Assembly (NCBI RefSeq): GCF_052044135.1
Contig: NZ_JBQDYF010000010.1
Span: 1 to 64,000, forward strand
Source: Salinisphaera sp052044135
GTDB taxonomy: Bacteria > Pseudomonadota > Gammaproteobacteria > Nevskiales > Salinisphaeraceae
Length of the DNA: 64,000 bases
Direction: 5' to 3'
A program made the translations under genes and the position numbers. A model generated the notes under the pieces. It did no database searches and was not told the origin of the DNA. It was given only the letters and a program-made list of their open reading frames with translations. Below are positions 18,367 through 26,850 of this stretch, piece by piece (positions within the stretch are counted from its first letter, which is position 1; each line of letters begins with the position of its first letter).

Positions 18367-19206
18367 CTAGCTCCTGCGCCGGCGCCCGAACAACGAGGAT
18401 ACCGCACGCCGGGCGCCGCCGGTCGGCGCGTCGACCACTTCGTTGTCGTCGCGACCCAGCAATTCGGCGGCCAACGCCCGGTAGGCGGCCGAGCCGGTGG
18501 CGCTGCTGTCGTATGCGAGCACCGACAAACCATGACTCGGCGCCTCGGCCAGGCGGACGTTGCGCGGGATCACGGTCTTGTAGACGGAATCGCCGAAATA
18601 ATCGACCAACTGGGCCGAGACATCGCCGGTCAGGCGGTTGCGTCCGTCATACATGGTACGCAACACGCCCTCGACGGCCAGCTCGGGATTGATCCGCTGG
18701 CGCACGCTGTCGATCGTCTCCAGCAGGGCCGAGAGCCCTTCCAGGGCGTAATATTCACATTGCATGGGGATGATCACGCCGCGCGCGGCGACCAGCGCGT
18801 TGATCGTGAGCATGGACAGCGCCGGCGGGCAGTCGATGACGACATAATCAAAGCTGTCGGCGATCGAGGACAGCGCGTCCTTCAACGCGGAACGTCCGCC
18901 GCCGCGCTCGCGCAGCCCCACTTCGGCCGCCGTCATGTCGCCGTTGGCGCCCAGCAGATAGAACTGGCCGTCGGCGACGACTTCCAACGCCTCCGCCACG
19001 CCCTTGTCGCCGAGCAGGAAATCGCAGACCGTTGCCTCGAGCGCGTTCTTGTCCACGCCCACGCCCATGGTGGCATTGCCCTGGGCATCCATGTCGACCA
19101 GCAGCACGCGTTGCTCGGCCTCGGCCAGCGCGGCGGCCAGATTGATGGCGGTGGTGGTCTTGCCCACACCGCCCTTCTGGTTGGCTATGGCGATGATGTT
19201 GCTCAT
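18367..19206 (-). CDS. parA: Chromosome-partitioning ATPase ParA (Soj)
   Basis: This is a Walker-type ATPase that moves ParB-parS complexes over the nucleoid. The 279 residues begin MSNIIAIANQKGGVGKTTT, with the deviant Walker A KGGVGKTT at residues 11-18. DMDAQGNAT and the VIDCPPALS Walker B follow. It ends in a short Arg-rich tail (FGRRRRS). It belongs to the conserved rsmG-parA-parB cluster next to the atp operon. Confidence 0.96.
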   Translation of the reverse strand: MSNIIAIANQKGGVGKTTTAINLAAALAEAEQRVLLVDMDAQGNATMGVGVDKNALEATVCDFLLGDKGVAEALEVVADGQFYLLGANGDMTAAEVGLRERGGGRSALKDALSSIADSFDYVVIDCPPALSMLTINALVAARGVIIPMQCEYYALEGLSALLETIDSVRQRINPELAVEGVLRTMYDGRNRLTGDVSAQLVDYFGDSVYKTVIPRNVRLAEAPSHGLSVLAYDSSATGSAAYRALAAELLGRDDNEVVDAPTGGARRAVSSLFGRRRRS

Positions 19207-19311
19207 GAAAAACAGCCTGGCGGTTGGCGCCGGGTGAAATGGCCCCGAGTCGTGTGCGACCCGAGTTTATCGCATGCGGGAACAGGCCGGTGCCGCCCCG
19301 CGCGGCACCGC

Positions 19312-19959
19312 CTAGATCAGCCCGGGCTCGAGAATCGCGACATGTCGTTCCGCACCGAGCCCCGGCACGGTCACGCGCACGGTTTCGACATGCCGAAAGG
19401 CCAGCGGCAGGTCATCCATTTCGGCGGCCGGGTCGCGCCCCTTCATGAGCACGAAACGCCCGCCCGGCGCGATCAGATGGCCGGCGCCGCGCACCGTATC
19501 GCCGGCGGTGGCGAACGCCCGCGTGACCACGCAGTCGAAACGCTGCGGCGGGCTGAAGTCCTCGACCCGCGACTGGACCACATCGACGTGCGCCAGCTCG
19601 AGCTGGCGGCGCACATGGCGCAGAAACGTGGCCTTCTTGCGGTTCGACTCGACCAGCGTGACCGCGAGCCGCGGGCGGGCGATCGCCAGCACCAGCCCCG
19701 GCAGCCCCGGCCCGGCGCCGACATCGGCGAGGTTCGCCCCCACCACGAAATCGGCGATGGCCAGACAATCCAGCAGATGCCGCGTGACCATCGCCTCCGG
19801 GTCACGCACGGCGGTGAGGTTATAGGTGGCGTTCCAGGTGTTCAGTTCGCGCAGATAAGCGACCAGACGATCGCGGACGTCGTCGGCGACCGCCAGCCCC
19901 AGGGCCTCCATGCCGGCGCCCAGCCGTTGTCCGCATGCGTCCCAGTCGGTCATGGCCAT
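19312..19959 (-). CDS. rsmG: 16S rRNA (guanine527-N7)-methyltransferase
   Basis: This SAM-dependent enzyme methylates G527 of 16S rRNA; its loss gives low-level streptomycin resistance. The start at 19959 (MAMTDWDACG) is chosen because GGGGGA lies 9 nt upstream; a longer frame starts 30 bp earlier. The 215 residues (E. coli 207) have the family blocks WNATYNLTAVRDP, RHLLDCLAI and the SAM loop LADVGAGPGLPGLVLAI. Its usual neighbour mnmG is absent; glnS lies upstream instead. Confidence 0.95.
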   Translation of the reverse strand: MAMTDWDACGQRLGAGMEALGLAVADDVRDRLVAYLRELNTWNATYNLTAVRDPEAMVTRHLLDCLAIADFVVGANLADVGAGPGLPGLVLAIARPRLAVTLVESNRKKATFLRHVRRQLELAHVDVVQSRVEDFSPPQRFDCVVTRAFATAGDTVRGAGHLIAPGGRFVLMKGRDPAAEMDDLPLAFRHVETVRVTVPGLGAERHVAILEPGLI

Positions 19960-20131
19960 GGCGATCGATCCCCCGATGTGATCCGGCAAAGCCCGGCAGG
20001 ATACCGGTTTTCAGACGGACGCGGGACCGGCCTTGATCGCGCATGATCGCCGCCGGCTCGATCCGGCGATCCGGCCACGGACACACCGGCCAAGTCCGCG
20101 CGTCACCGCCGATCCGCGCCGCCCGCCGGGC

Positions 20132-21841
20132 TCACGATTCGCCGCGTGCTTCGATCTTGGCCCAGGTGTCGCGCAGGGCGACCACACGATTGAACACCGG
20201 CGCGCCCGGCACGTGATCGTATCGATCGGCAACGAAATACCCCGTGCGTTCGAACTGCAGCCGGGTTTCGGGCGCCACTTCCGCGGCATCGGGCTCGATC
20301 CAGCAGCCTTCATGCACGGTCAGCGAAAACGGGTTCAGGCCGTCGAGCAGTTCGTCCTCGCGGCCCGGGTTCTCGACCGAGAACAGGCGGTCGTAGACCC
20401 GCACCAGCGCCTGCTTGCCATGGCTGGCCGAAACCCAGTGGATGACACCCTTGGGTTTGCTGCCATCGGCAGGATTGGCGCCGAGGGTATCCGGGTCGTA
20501 GGTGCAATGCACCTCGACGATCTCTCCCGCGTCGTTCCTGACCACGTCGTGCGCCTCGATGACATAGGCATTGCGCAGCCGCACTTTCTTGCCGAGCACG
20601 AGCCGCTTGTACTTCTTGTTCGCCTGTTCGCGGAAATCCTCTTGCTCGATATAGATCTCGCGCGTCAGCGGCAAGGCACGCTCGCCCATGTCGTCGCGGT
20701 TGGGATGGCCCGGCGCAGCCAGCGTCTCGACGCGGCCTTGCTCCCAGTTGGTGATCACCACCTTCAACGGCTCGATCACGCACATCGCCCGCGCCGCGTT
20801 GGTGTTCAGGTCATCGCGGATCGCGTGTTCGAGCATGGCCGCGTCGACCGTGCCGCCGCTGCGCGACACCCCCACCATCTCGCAGAAACGCCGAATGGAT
20901 TCGGGGGTATAGCCGCGCCGCCGGATACCGGCAATGGTCGGCATGCGCGGGTCGTCCCAGCCGTCGACGATGCTCTCGTCGACCAGCCGGCGCAGCTTGC
21001 GCTTGCTGGTGATGGTGTAGTTGAGATTGACCCGCGCGAACTCGTACTGCACCGGCCGGCTCGGCACCGGCAGGTGCGCGATCAGCCAGTTGTACAGCGG
21101 GCGGTGATCCTCGAATTCCAGCGTACAAATCGAGTGCGTCACGCCCTCGATGGCATCGGACTGGCCGTGGGCGAAATCGTAGGAGGGATAGACGCACCAC
21201 TTGTTGCCGGTCTGGTGATGGGCCTTGTTGCGGATGCGGTAGATCACCGGATCGCGCAGGTTGATGTTGCCGGACGCCATGTCGATCTTCGCGCGCAGGC
21301 TGGCGGCACCTTCCGCGTAGTCGCCGTTCGCCATCGCCGTGAAAATGGCCCGGCTCTCGGCCGGGTCGCGATCGCGGTAGGGGCTGTTGGTGCCCGGTTC
21401 GGTGAGCGTGCCGCGATACTCGCGAATCTGTTCGGGCGTGAGCTCGTCGACATAGGCCAGCCCGGCATCGATCAGGGTCAGGGCATAGTCGTAGAGCGTG
21501 TCGAAATAATCGGAGGTATAGCGCACCTCGCCGTCCCATTCGAAGCCCAGCCAATGGATGTCGGCCTGAATGGAGTCGATGTACTCCTGGTCCTCGGCGT
21601 CGGGATTGGTGTCGTCGAAGCGCAATCGGCAGCGGCCATCGAAATATTCGGCCAGCCCGAAGTTAAGGCAGATCGAGGCCGCATGGCCGATGTGCAGATA
21701 ACCGTTCGGCTCCGGCGGAAACCGGGTCACGACCTCGCCCTGATGCTCGCCCGAGGCGATCTGCTCGGCGATCAGCGTGCGCAGGAAATTGGTGCCACCG
21801 GTTTTTTCGGCGGCGGCGTCGTGGGCGTTGTTGTTGCTCAT
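20132..21841 (-). CDS. glnS: Glutaminyl-tRNA synthetase
   Basis: This class I synthetase charges tRNA-Gln directly with glutamine. The ATG at 21841 (MSNNNAHDAAAEK) gives 569 residues (E. coli 554); the upstream extension of the frame lacks homology. The HIGH signature is in PPEPNGYLHIGHAAS, and the KMSKS-equivalent loop is TSKRKL followed by the GWDDPRMPTIAGIRRRGYT block, both diagnostic of GlnS rather than GltX. The C-terminal beta-barrel anticodon-binding domains are present. It lies 172 bp upstream of rsmG on the same strand. Confidence 0.97.
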   Translation of the reverse strand: MSNNNAHDAAAEKTGGTNFLRTLIAEQIASGEHQGEVVTRFPPEPNGYLHIGHAASICLNFGLAEYFDGRCRLRFDDTNPDAEDQEYIDSIQADIHWLGFEWDGEVRYTSDYFDTLYDYALTLIDAGLAYVDELTPEQIREYRGTLTEPGTNSPYRDRDPAESRAIFTAMANGDYAEGAASLRAKIDMASGNINLRDPVIYRIRNKAHHQTGNKWCVYPSYDFAHGQSDAIEGVTHSICTLEFEDHRPLYNWLIAHLPVPSRPVQYEFARVNLNYTITSKRKLRRLVDESIVDGWDDPRMPTIAGIRRRGYTPESIRRFCEMVGVSRSGGTVDAAMLEHAIRDDLNTNAARAMCVIEPLKVVITNWEQGRVETLAAPGHPNRDDMGERALPLTREIYIEQEDFREQANKKYKRLVLGKKVRLRNAYVIEAHDVVRNDAGEIVEVHCTYDPDTLGANPADGSKPKGVIHWVSASHGKQALVRVYDRLFSVENPGREDELLDGLNPFSLTVHEGCWIEPDAAEVAPETRLQFERTGYFVADRYDHVPGAPVFNRVVALRDTWAKIEARGES

Positions 21842-21996
21842 AGCGGCCGGCTCATCAATACGCAGCGCGAAGATCGACGGGCATGGCGCCCCGTCACGAA
21901 ACAGCACCGAATTATAACGGGTTGTAACGGATCACTGGCGAGATGAACACGCCACATGCGCGCGGCGACAACGGTCGACCGTCATGATCAATTTAA

Positions 21997-22016
21997 CGTT
22001 CAGTTGTTAATGAACG
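21997..22016. promoter_or_regulatory. Inverted repeat upstream of the His/Asp-rich protein gene
   Basis: CGTTCA and TGAACG form perfect 6-bp arms around an 8-bp AT-rich spacer, 70 bp before the start of the gene at 22086. The surroundings are AT-rich and promoter-like. The symmetry fits a dimeric repressor site, but no regulator is nearby to tie it to. Confidence 0.3.
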
Positions 22017-22085
22017 ATTCATACAAACAGGATAGAGTCGAGCTGAAATCACACAACGGGCCGCAAGCTCGCCCAGGAGATCCCC

Positions 22086-22454
22086 ATGAACAACCCCACC
22101 CCAACCCGCCGTTCGCGCTGGTTCGCGCGGCTGGCCGCGCCGCTGGGCGGCCTGGCGCTGCTCGGCGCCGGCATCGGCGCCGCCCAGGCGCATGATTTCG
22201 ATCACCACGATCGGGCCAACGTGGAGCTCCACCGTGATCGAACCGTTCATCGCGACCATGAACGCTATCGGGGGCGCGACCACGGCGACCATAACGACCA
22301 CCGCTATCATCACGAGGATCGCTACGGATGGCGCGGCGAGCGGCGCGATCGCGATCACTATCGCCGGGATTACCGGCGCTACCCGGCGCACCGCTACGCC
22401 CGCGATGGCAGGTACGATCATGATGGCGACCGTGGCGTGTTCGGCCGCTGGTAA
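22086..22454 (+). CDS. Small secreted His/Asp/Arg/Tyr-rich protein, function unknown
   Basis: This 122-residue protein has a cationic N-terminus, a hydrophobic core and an AQA cleavage-like site near residue 35, so it is probably exported. The mature part is almost entirely His, Asp, Arg and Tyr in alternating charged pairs (for example HRDHERYRGRDHGDH). This could bind divalent metals, pack as a polyampholyte at the envelope, or resist desiccation. I do not recognise a family. A good AGGAG ribosome-binding site sits 7 nt before the ATG, so it is likely translated. It is a single transcription unit. Confidence 0.6.
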   Translation: MNNPTPTRRSRWFARLAAPLGGLALLGAGIGAAQAHDFDHHDRANVELHRDRTVHRDHERYRGRDHGDHNDHRYHHEDRYGWRGERRDRDHYRRDYRRYPAHRYARDGRYDHDGDRGVFGRW

Positions 22455-22488
22455 GTCGTGGAAAGTGGCCGGCAGCCGATCCCGCGCG

Positions 22489-22749
22489 TCAGGATCGGGC
22501 GCCGGCCGCCTCCGGAAAACAAGCGTCTCCCAGGAAATCCGCCACCCGGGCGTAGCGGTCCTGATCGAGCCCGCGAATGACACGCCGCATGCTGGAGCGA
22601 ATCACCCGCATGGCGCCCTTCAACCCGTAGTGGATGCGCTTGCGGGTACCGAATCCCACACCCAGCGTCCGCAGCGGTCGCTGAAAATGATAATCGAACG
22701 ATATCTCGCTCAGCTCGACGGTGAGTTCGAGCACCTGCTCACGCTGCAT
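22489..22749 (-). CDS. Hypothetical protein, probably the 3' part of a frameshifted gene
   Basis: The 86 residues beginning MQREQVLELTVELSEI form mostly charged and amphipathic helices with a basic centre (TRKRIHYGLKGAMRVIRSSMRR) and end ARVADFLGDACF near the tail. I do not recognise the family. Its ATG lies inside the end of the upstream small frame (11-nt overlap) and has no ribosome-binding site of its own. Either it is translated by coupling or it is the continuation of that gene after a one-base change in a run of G. Confidence 0.45.
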   Translation of the reverse strand: MQREQVLELTVELSEISFDYHFQRPLRTLGVGFGTRKRIHYGLKGAMRVIRSSMRRVIRGLDQDRYARVADFLGDACFPEAAGARS

Positions 22750-22843
22750 CTGCCCCGGGGGCATGGCGCAACCCGTCGATGATGCGGCGGACGCGTTCGG
22801 CCAGCGCGTCGGAAATCGGACAGCCGATGACGGTTTCGGGCAT
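22739..22843 (-). CDS. Short hypothetical protein, probably the 5' part of a frameshifted gene
   Basis: A strong GGAGG ribosome-binding site lies 5 nt before the ATG at 22843. The 34-residue product starts MPETVIGCPISDALAERV and stops soon after a CCCCCGGGG tract. Deleting one G from that tract fuses it in frame to the following 86-residue product, giving one natural-looking protein of about 118 residues. The frame end is therefore probably a mutation, a sequencing error or a frameshift site. Confidence 0.45.
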   Translation of the reverse strand: MPETVIGCPISDALAERVRRIIDGLRHAPGADAA

Positions 22844-22878
22844 GACAGCCTCCGGTCGATCGCGGCCGGGCCGGCCCA

Positions 22879-23145
22879 GGGCCTGTTGCCGTTTCGTCCG
22901 CGTCCGCGCCAAGCGCAGTTTTGCGGCAAGACGAGGCGTAGCGAACGTAGCGTAGTTGTTCTACGTGAGAGAGCACCAACGCTGTATTGCCGCAAAACAG
23001 CGCTTGTCCCGAAGGGTTGGGCCGCAAATCCCCCGATACGGCGTTGCGCGTCTTGATCGTGGCTCGCCACGACCGGCGACGCGCGCCTTGTCTCGACGGA
23101 TTTGCGGTCTCCAACGCGGCACGTGTACGAAACGGCAACAGGCCC
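22879..23145. repeat. Nested-palindrome repeat element, copy 1 (MITE-like)
   Basis: The 267-bp element is bounded by perfect 19-bp terminal inverted repeats (GGGCCTGTTGCCGTTTCGT at 22879-22897, its complement at 23127-23145). Inside are an 18-of-19 inverted repeat at 22911-22929 / 22987-23005 and a perfect 10-bp pair at 23022-23031 / 23098-23107. It has no coding capacity. A second, shorter copy lies inverted at 34839-35066. The right end coincides with the prpD stop codon. I could not identify a target-site duplication. Confidence 0.75.
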
Positions 23146-24590
23146 TAGACCACGAACAGATCGGTGAAATCGGGCACGGGCGTCGCCTCGGTCGTCGCCT
23201 GATCGGCCACGATTTGGTGGATGCGGGCCGCGTTCTTGGGCGCGATCTTCAACGCAAGACTGGCTTCGAACTTCTTCTTCAATTCCGGAATGCCCTCGGC
23301 GCGCCGCCGGCGATGGCCGATCGGGTAGTCCACCGAGACCTTCTCGGTCGCCGAGCCATCGCGGAAAAACACCTGCACCGCGTTGCCGATGGCGCGCTTG
23401 TCAGCCTCGAGATATTCGCGGGTGAAGCGCGCGTTCTCGGTCACGGTCATCCTGTCGCGCAGGGCGTCGATGCGCGGATCGGCCGCGACCGCGTCCTCGT
23501 AATCGGCCGCGGTCAGGCGGCCGAGGATCAGCGGCACGGCCACCATGTACTGCAGGCAGTGGTCGCGATCGGCCGGGTTGTCCAACGGGCCGGTCTTGTC
23601 GATGATGCGCACACCAGACTCCTGGGTCTCGATCACGATCTTTTCGATGTCGTCGAGCCGGCCGGCCACCTCGGGATGCAGGGTAAGTGCCGCCTCGACC
23701 GCGGTCTGGGCATGAAATTCCGCCGGGAAGCTGATCTTGAACAGCACTTGTTCCATGACATAGCTGCCGAATTCCTGGCCGAGGGTGAGCGCCTCACCCC
23801 GGAACAGCGCGTCCTGGAAGCCCCAGGTCGGCGCGGTCAGCGCCGAGGGATAACCGATCTCGCCGCGCAGCACGCGCAGGGCCAGCAGCACACCCCTGGA
23901 CGTGGCATCGCCCGCGGCCCAGGACTTGCGCGGGCCGGTATTCGGGGCATGCCGATAGGTGCGCAGCGCGCCACCGTCGATGAAGGCATGCGACACCGCG
24001 TTGGTCACTTCTTCCTTGCTGCCGCCGAGCATCCGTGTGACGACCGCGCAGGTGGCAACGCGCACGAGCAGCACGTGGTCGAGCCCGACGCGGTTGAAGC
24101 TGTTTTCCAGCGCTAGCACGCCCTGGATTTCGTGCGCCTTGACCATGGCCACGAGCACGTCGCGCAGCGTCAGCGGCGCGCCACCCTTGGCGATCTTGCG
24201 GCGCGAGACATAGTCGGCGACCGCGAGAATACCGCCGAGGTTGTCGGACGGATGGCCCCATTCGGCGGCCAGCCAGGTGTCGTTGAAGTCCAGCCAGCGG
24301 ATCATGCAGCCGATGTTGAAGGCGGCGGTGACCGGGTCGAGCGCATAGGACGTACCCGGCACACGGGCGCCGTGTTCGAGTGTGGCGCCTTCGACCACCG
24401 GCCCCATCAGTTTGGTGCAGGCCGGATAGGACAGCGCCTGCAGGCCGCAGCCCAGGGTGTCGATCAGGCAGTAACGCGCGGTTTCCAGGGCTTCGGCACT
24501 ATCGATCTCGACATCGCAGACATAATCCGCGATTTTTGTGAGAACGGTATCGAAGGGCGCGCGGGAGGCGGAACGGATATCGTGACTCAT
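23145..24590 (-). CDS. prpD: 2-methylcitrate dehydratase
   Basis: This enzyme dehydrates 2-methylcitrate in the methylcitrate cycle that oxidises propionyl-CoA. The 481 residues match E. coli PrpD (483) along the whole length, including WLDFNDTWLAAEWGHPSDN, HAPNTGPRKSWAAGDATSR and DRDHCLQYMVAVPL. It is the last gene of an apparent acuI-prpC-MAPEG-acyltransferase-prpD operon, 33 bp after the acyltransferase. Its stop codon lies on the boundary of the palindromic repeat. No prpB (methylisocitrate lyase) or aconitase is nearby. Confidence 0.95.
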   Translation of the reverse strand: MSHDIRSASRAPFDTVLTKIADYVCDVEIDSAEALETARYCLIDTLGCGLQALSYPACTKLMGPVVEGATLEHGARVPGTSYALDPVTAAFNIGCMIRWLDFNDTWLAAEWGHPSDNLGGILAVADYVSRRKIAKGGAPLTLRDVLVAMVKAHEIQGVLALENSFNRVGLDHVLLVRVATCAVVTRMLGGSKEEVTNAVSHAFIDGGALRTYRHAPNTGPRKSWAAGDATSRGVLLALRVLRGEIGYPSALTAPTWGFQDALFRGEALTLGQEFGSYVMEQVLFKISFPAEFHAQTAVEAALTLHPEVAGRLDDIEKIVIETQESGVRIIDKTGPLDNPADRDHCLQYMVAVPLILGRLTAADYEDAVAADPRIDALRDRMTVTENARFTREYLEADKRAIGNAVQVFFRDGSATEKVSVDYPIGHRRRRAEGIPELKKKFEASLALKIAPKNAARIHQIVADQATTEATPVPDFTDLFVV

Positions 24591-24623
24591 AACACCTGCA
24601 GTTCGTTGTCGCCGGTTCGGCGG

Positions 24624-26282
24624 CTAGTTGTTCGATTCATCGGCACGGCCGGACGAGCGCTTCTCGGCTGTCGTGCCCCGGGGCTTGTTCTTCGCCGCAT
24701 CGCCGCCGGGCTCGCTATTACCGGCGGTCTTGCCGTGCGGGCCCTGGCGATTCGACTGCGCCGGGCGCCCCGTGCGCCGGGGTTTCGCCGTCGTCTTGCC
24801 GCCGGATGTCCGCCGGGCTGCCGGCTTGTTGCCGACGGTCGCCGCCGGGCTCGCGGGTGCGACGGCGGTCGGTGTCGCCTTCTCCGGGCCGTAGAGCTGG
24901 CGCAATTCGTCGAGCGCCTCGCCGGCATACACGGCGATATGCTGCAGCGAGGGCAGGCTGTCGCGGCAGCCGATGAACCCGAAGCCAAGCGTGTCGGCAT
25001 AGCCGTGCACGGTGATATTGAGCGCCTGCCCGTGGGTGACCAGCGAGGTCGGATAGAAGGCCTCCATCTCGGCACCGTTGATGAACAACGGTTTGCGCGG
25101 CCCCGGCAGGTTGGACACCGTGACGTTGAACACCGGACGCGTGCGCCCGGCCATACCCGAGACGAGCGAAAGAATATACGGCGACATCAGAGCGATGGTG
25201 TACTGGGTAATCGCCGCAGCCGACAGTTTTTCCAGGCTCGTTTTCGCTGAACGCGTCGAGGCGGCGATCGTTTCGAAGCGCTTGCGGGTGTCGGGCTCGT
25301 CGGTGGCCAGGGTCGAGATGATGAAGGTGATCGCGTTGCCGTGTTCGTCGTCGCTGTCGGCGGTGCGCACGGAGACCGGGATGCCGGCGGTGAGCGACTT
25401 CCTGGGCAAGGCGTCGATCTCGATCAGATAACGCCGCAGCGCGGTACCGCAGATCGTGAGCACGATGTCGTTGACCGTACCGCCGGCGCCCCGGGCCAAG
25501 CTCTTGAGCTCGGTCAGCGAATACAGCTGAGTGGCATAGCGGCGCGGCGCGGTGATGCGGCCGTTGAGCACCGAACTGGGCGCGGCGAACGGCAGCCCCA
25601 TCGCATTCTTGCCGGAACGCGCGGCGCGCAACATGTCGCGGACCACGCTGGCGAAACCCGACAGCGATGTGACCTGTTCACTCGCGCCGGCGACGATCTG
25701 GGCCGCGGCCCGGTACAGGCCGGGTTGATGTTCTTCCGGCGGCTTGCGTCGACGTTTTTTCGGCTCGATGGCCCAGAACGGCGGCCGCCCGCTGGTTTCG
25801 GCGGTGCCGTCCAGGGCGCGCGCCAGCAGCCGCATGCCCGCCACGCCATCGATCAACGAATGGTGGATCTTGAGATACAAGGCAAAGCGCCGGTTTTCCA
25901 GCCCTTCGATCAGGTGACATTCCCAGGGCGGGTAATCGAAATCGATCGGGTGGCTGTGCAGCCGCGAAGTCAGGGTACCGAGTTCGACCTCGCCCCCCGG
26001 CGACGGCAATGCCGAATGCCGAAAATGATAGTCGACATCGATCTCGTCGAGCAGCTCCCACTCGGGCACCACCGTGCGCAGGCGGCCCGAGCGCAGGCGC
26101 TGATTCCACGGACGATACGCGACCGAGTAACGACGCCAGTGCGCGACCAGCCGCTCACAGAAATCCGCCGGTGCGTCGTCGGGCAGCCTGAACGCCAGCA
26201 GGCCGCCGACCTGCATCGGTGCGTTGGGGGTTTCCACGTTGAGCCACGCGGTATCCACCAGATTGAGTCGTTTCGTCTGCAT
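24624..26282 (-). CDS. Wax-ester synthase/diacylglycerol acyltransferase (WS/DGAT) family protein
   Basis: WS/DGAT enzymes esterify fatty acyl-CoA to alcohols or diacylglycerol to make neutral storage lipid. The ATG at 26282 (MQTKRLNLVDTAWLNVE) gives 552 residues. The catalytic HHxxxDG motif is HHSLIDG at 140-146, and the conserved N-terminal PMQVGGLLAF and C-terminal TVSNLPGP blocks are present. The last 85 or so residues are a low-complexity tail rich in Ala, Pro, Lys, Arg and Thr that is absent from typical members. It sits between the two methylcitrate genes, which is not a standard arrangement. Confidence 0.9.
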   Translation of the reverse strand: MQTKRLNLVDTAWLNVETPNAPMQVGGLLAFRLPDDAPADFCERLVAHWRRYSVAYRPWNQRLRSGRLRTVVPEWELLDEIDVDYHFRHSALPSPGGEVELGTLTSRLHSHPIDFDYPPWECHLIEGLENRRFALYLKIHHSLIDGVAGMRLLARALDGTAETSGRPPFWAIEPKKRRRKPPEEHQPGLYRAAAQIVAGASEQVTSLSGFASVVRDMLRAARSGKNAMGLPFAAPSSVLNGRITAPRRYATQLYSLTELKSLARGAGGTVNDIVLTICGTALRRYLIEIDALPRKSLTAGIPVSVRTADSDDEHGNAITFIISTLATDEPDTRKRFETIAASTRSAKTSLEKLSAAAITQYTIALMSPYILSLVSGMAGRTRPVFNVTVSNLPGPRKPLFINGAEMEAFYPTSLVTHGQALNITVHGYADTLGFGFIGCRDSLPSLQHIAVYAGEALDELRQLYGPEKATPTAVAPASPAATVGNKPAARRTSGGKTTAKPRRTGRPAQSNRQGPHGKTAGNSEPGGDAAKNKPRGTTAEKRSSGRADESNN

Positions 26283-26419
26283 CGCGCACCTCGCGCACGC
26301 CACTGTTTTCTTGCCCCCGGCTCCGGATACGAGCCGGTACTCGGATTCGAGCATACGCCGATCACCGGTCGCGATATCGGGCCCTGCCCCGATATCGCGA
26401 CAGCGTCGGCCGGCGCGGC

Positions 26420-26812
26420 TCAGCCCACCGCCGCCGTGATGAACAGGCCCACCGTGCAGGCCGTGGCAGCGAACCAGACCAGACTGCGCAGGCTGGCGCG
26501 ATCGGTGATATAGCACCAGCCATAGACCAGCCGCAGCACGATAAACAATACCGCCAGGGTGTTGATCGCGCCGATAGCGCCGCCGACGATCCCGGCGATG
26601 ATCACACCGGCGGCGAATGGCGGGAAAGCCTCGAAGCTGTTGAGCTGGGCCCAATAGGCGCGTTTTTTCGCGCCCTGGGTGGCGTCCAGCCATTCACGCG
26701 GGTTGTGGTTTTCGCGCGGGCCCATCTTGCTGTCGCCGGCGAATTTCGCATAGCCGATGAAGGCCAGCGGCATGAAGGCGGCGATCAGAACACACCAGTA
26801 AGCCAGAATCAT
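26420..26812 (-). CDS. MAPEG family membrane protein
   Basis: The 130 residues form about four membrane helices with the MAPEG pattern: an N-terminal helix ending in a polar stretch with GPRENHNPREW, then the AYWAQLNSFEAFPPFAAGV block and a Tyr-containing helix (RLVYGWCYITDRASLRSLVW, cited by its ends). MAPEG proteins include membrane glutathione transferases and eicosanoid enzymes; bacterial members are mostly of unknown role. It is in the prp operon, 38 bp after prpC. There is no direct evidence for a link to propionate. Confidence 0.85.
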   Translation of the reverse strand: MILAYWCVLIAAFMPLAFIGYAKFAGDSKMGPRENHNPREWLDATQGAKKRAYWAQLNSFEAFPPFAAGVIIAGIVGGAIGAINTLAVLFIVLRLVYGWCYITDRASLRSLVWFAATACTVGLFITAAVG

Positions 26813-26850
26813 GGCATTCCCCCTTGGGGTTGTCGGTTTATGGCCGGCCC

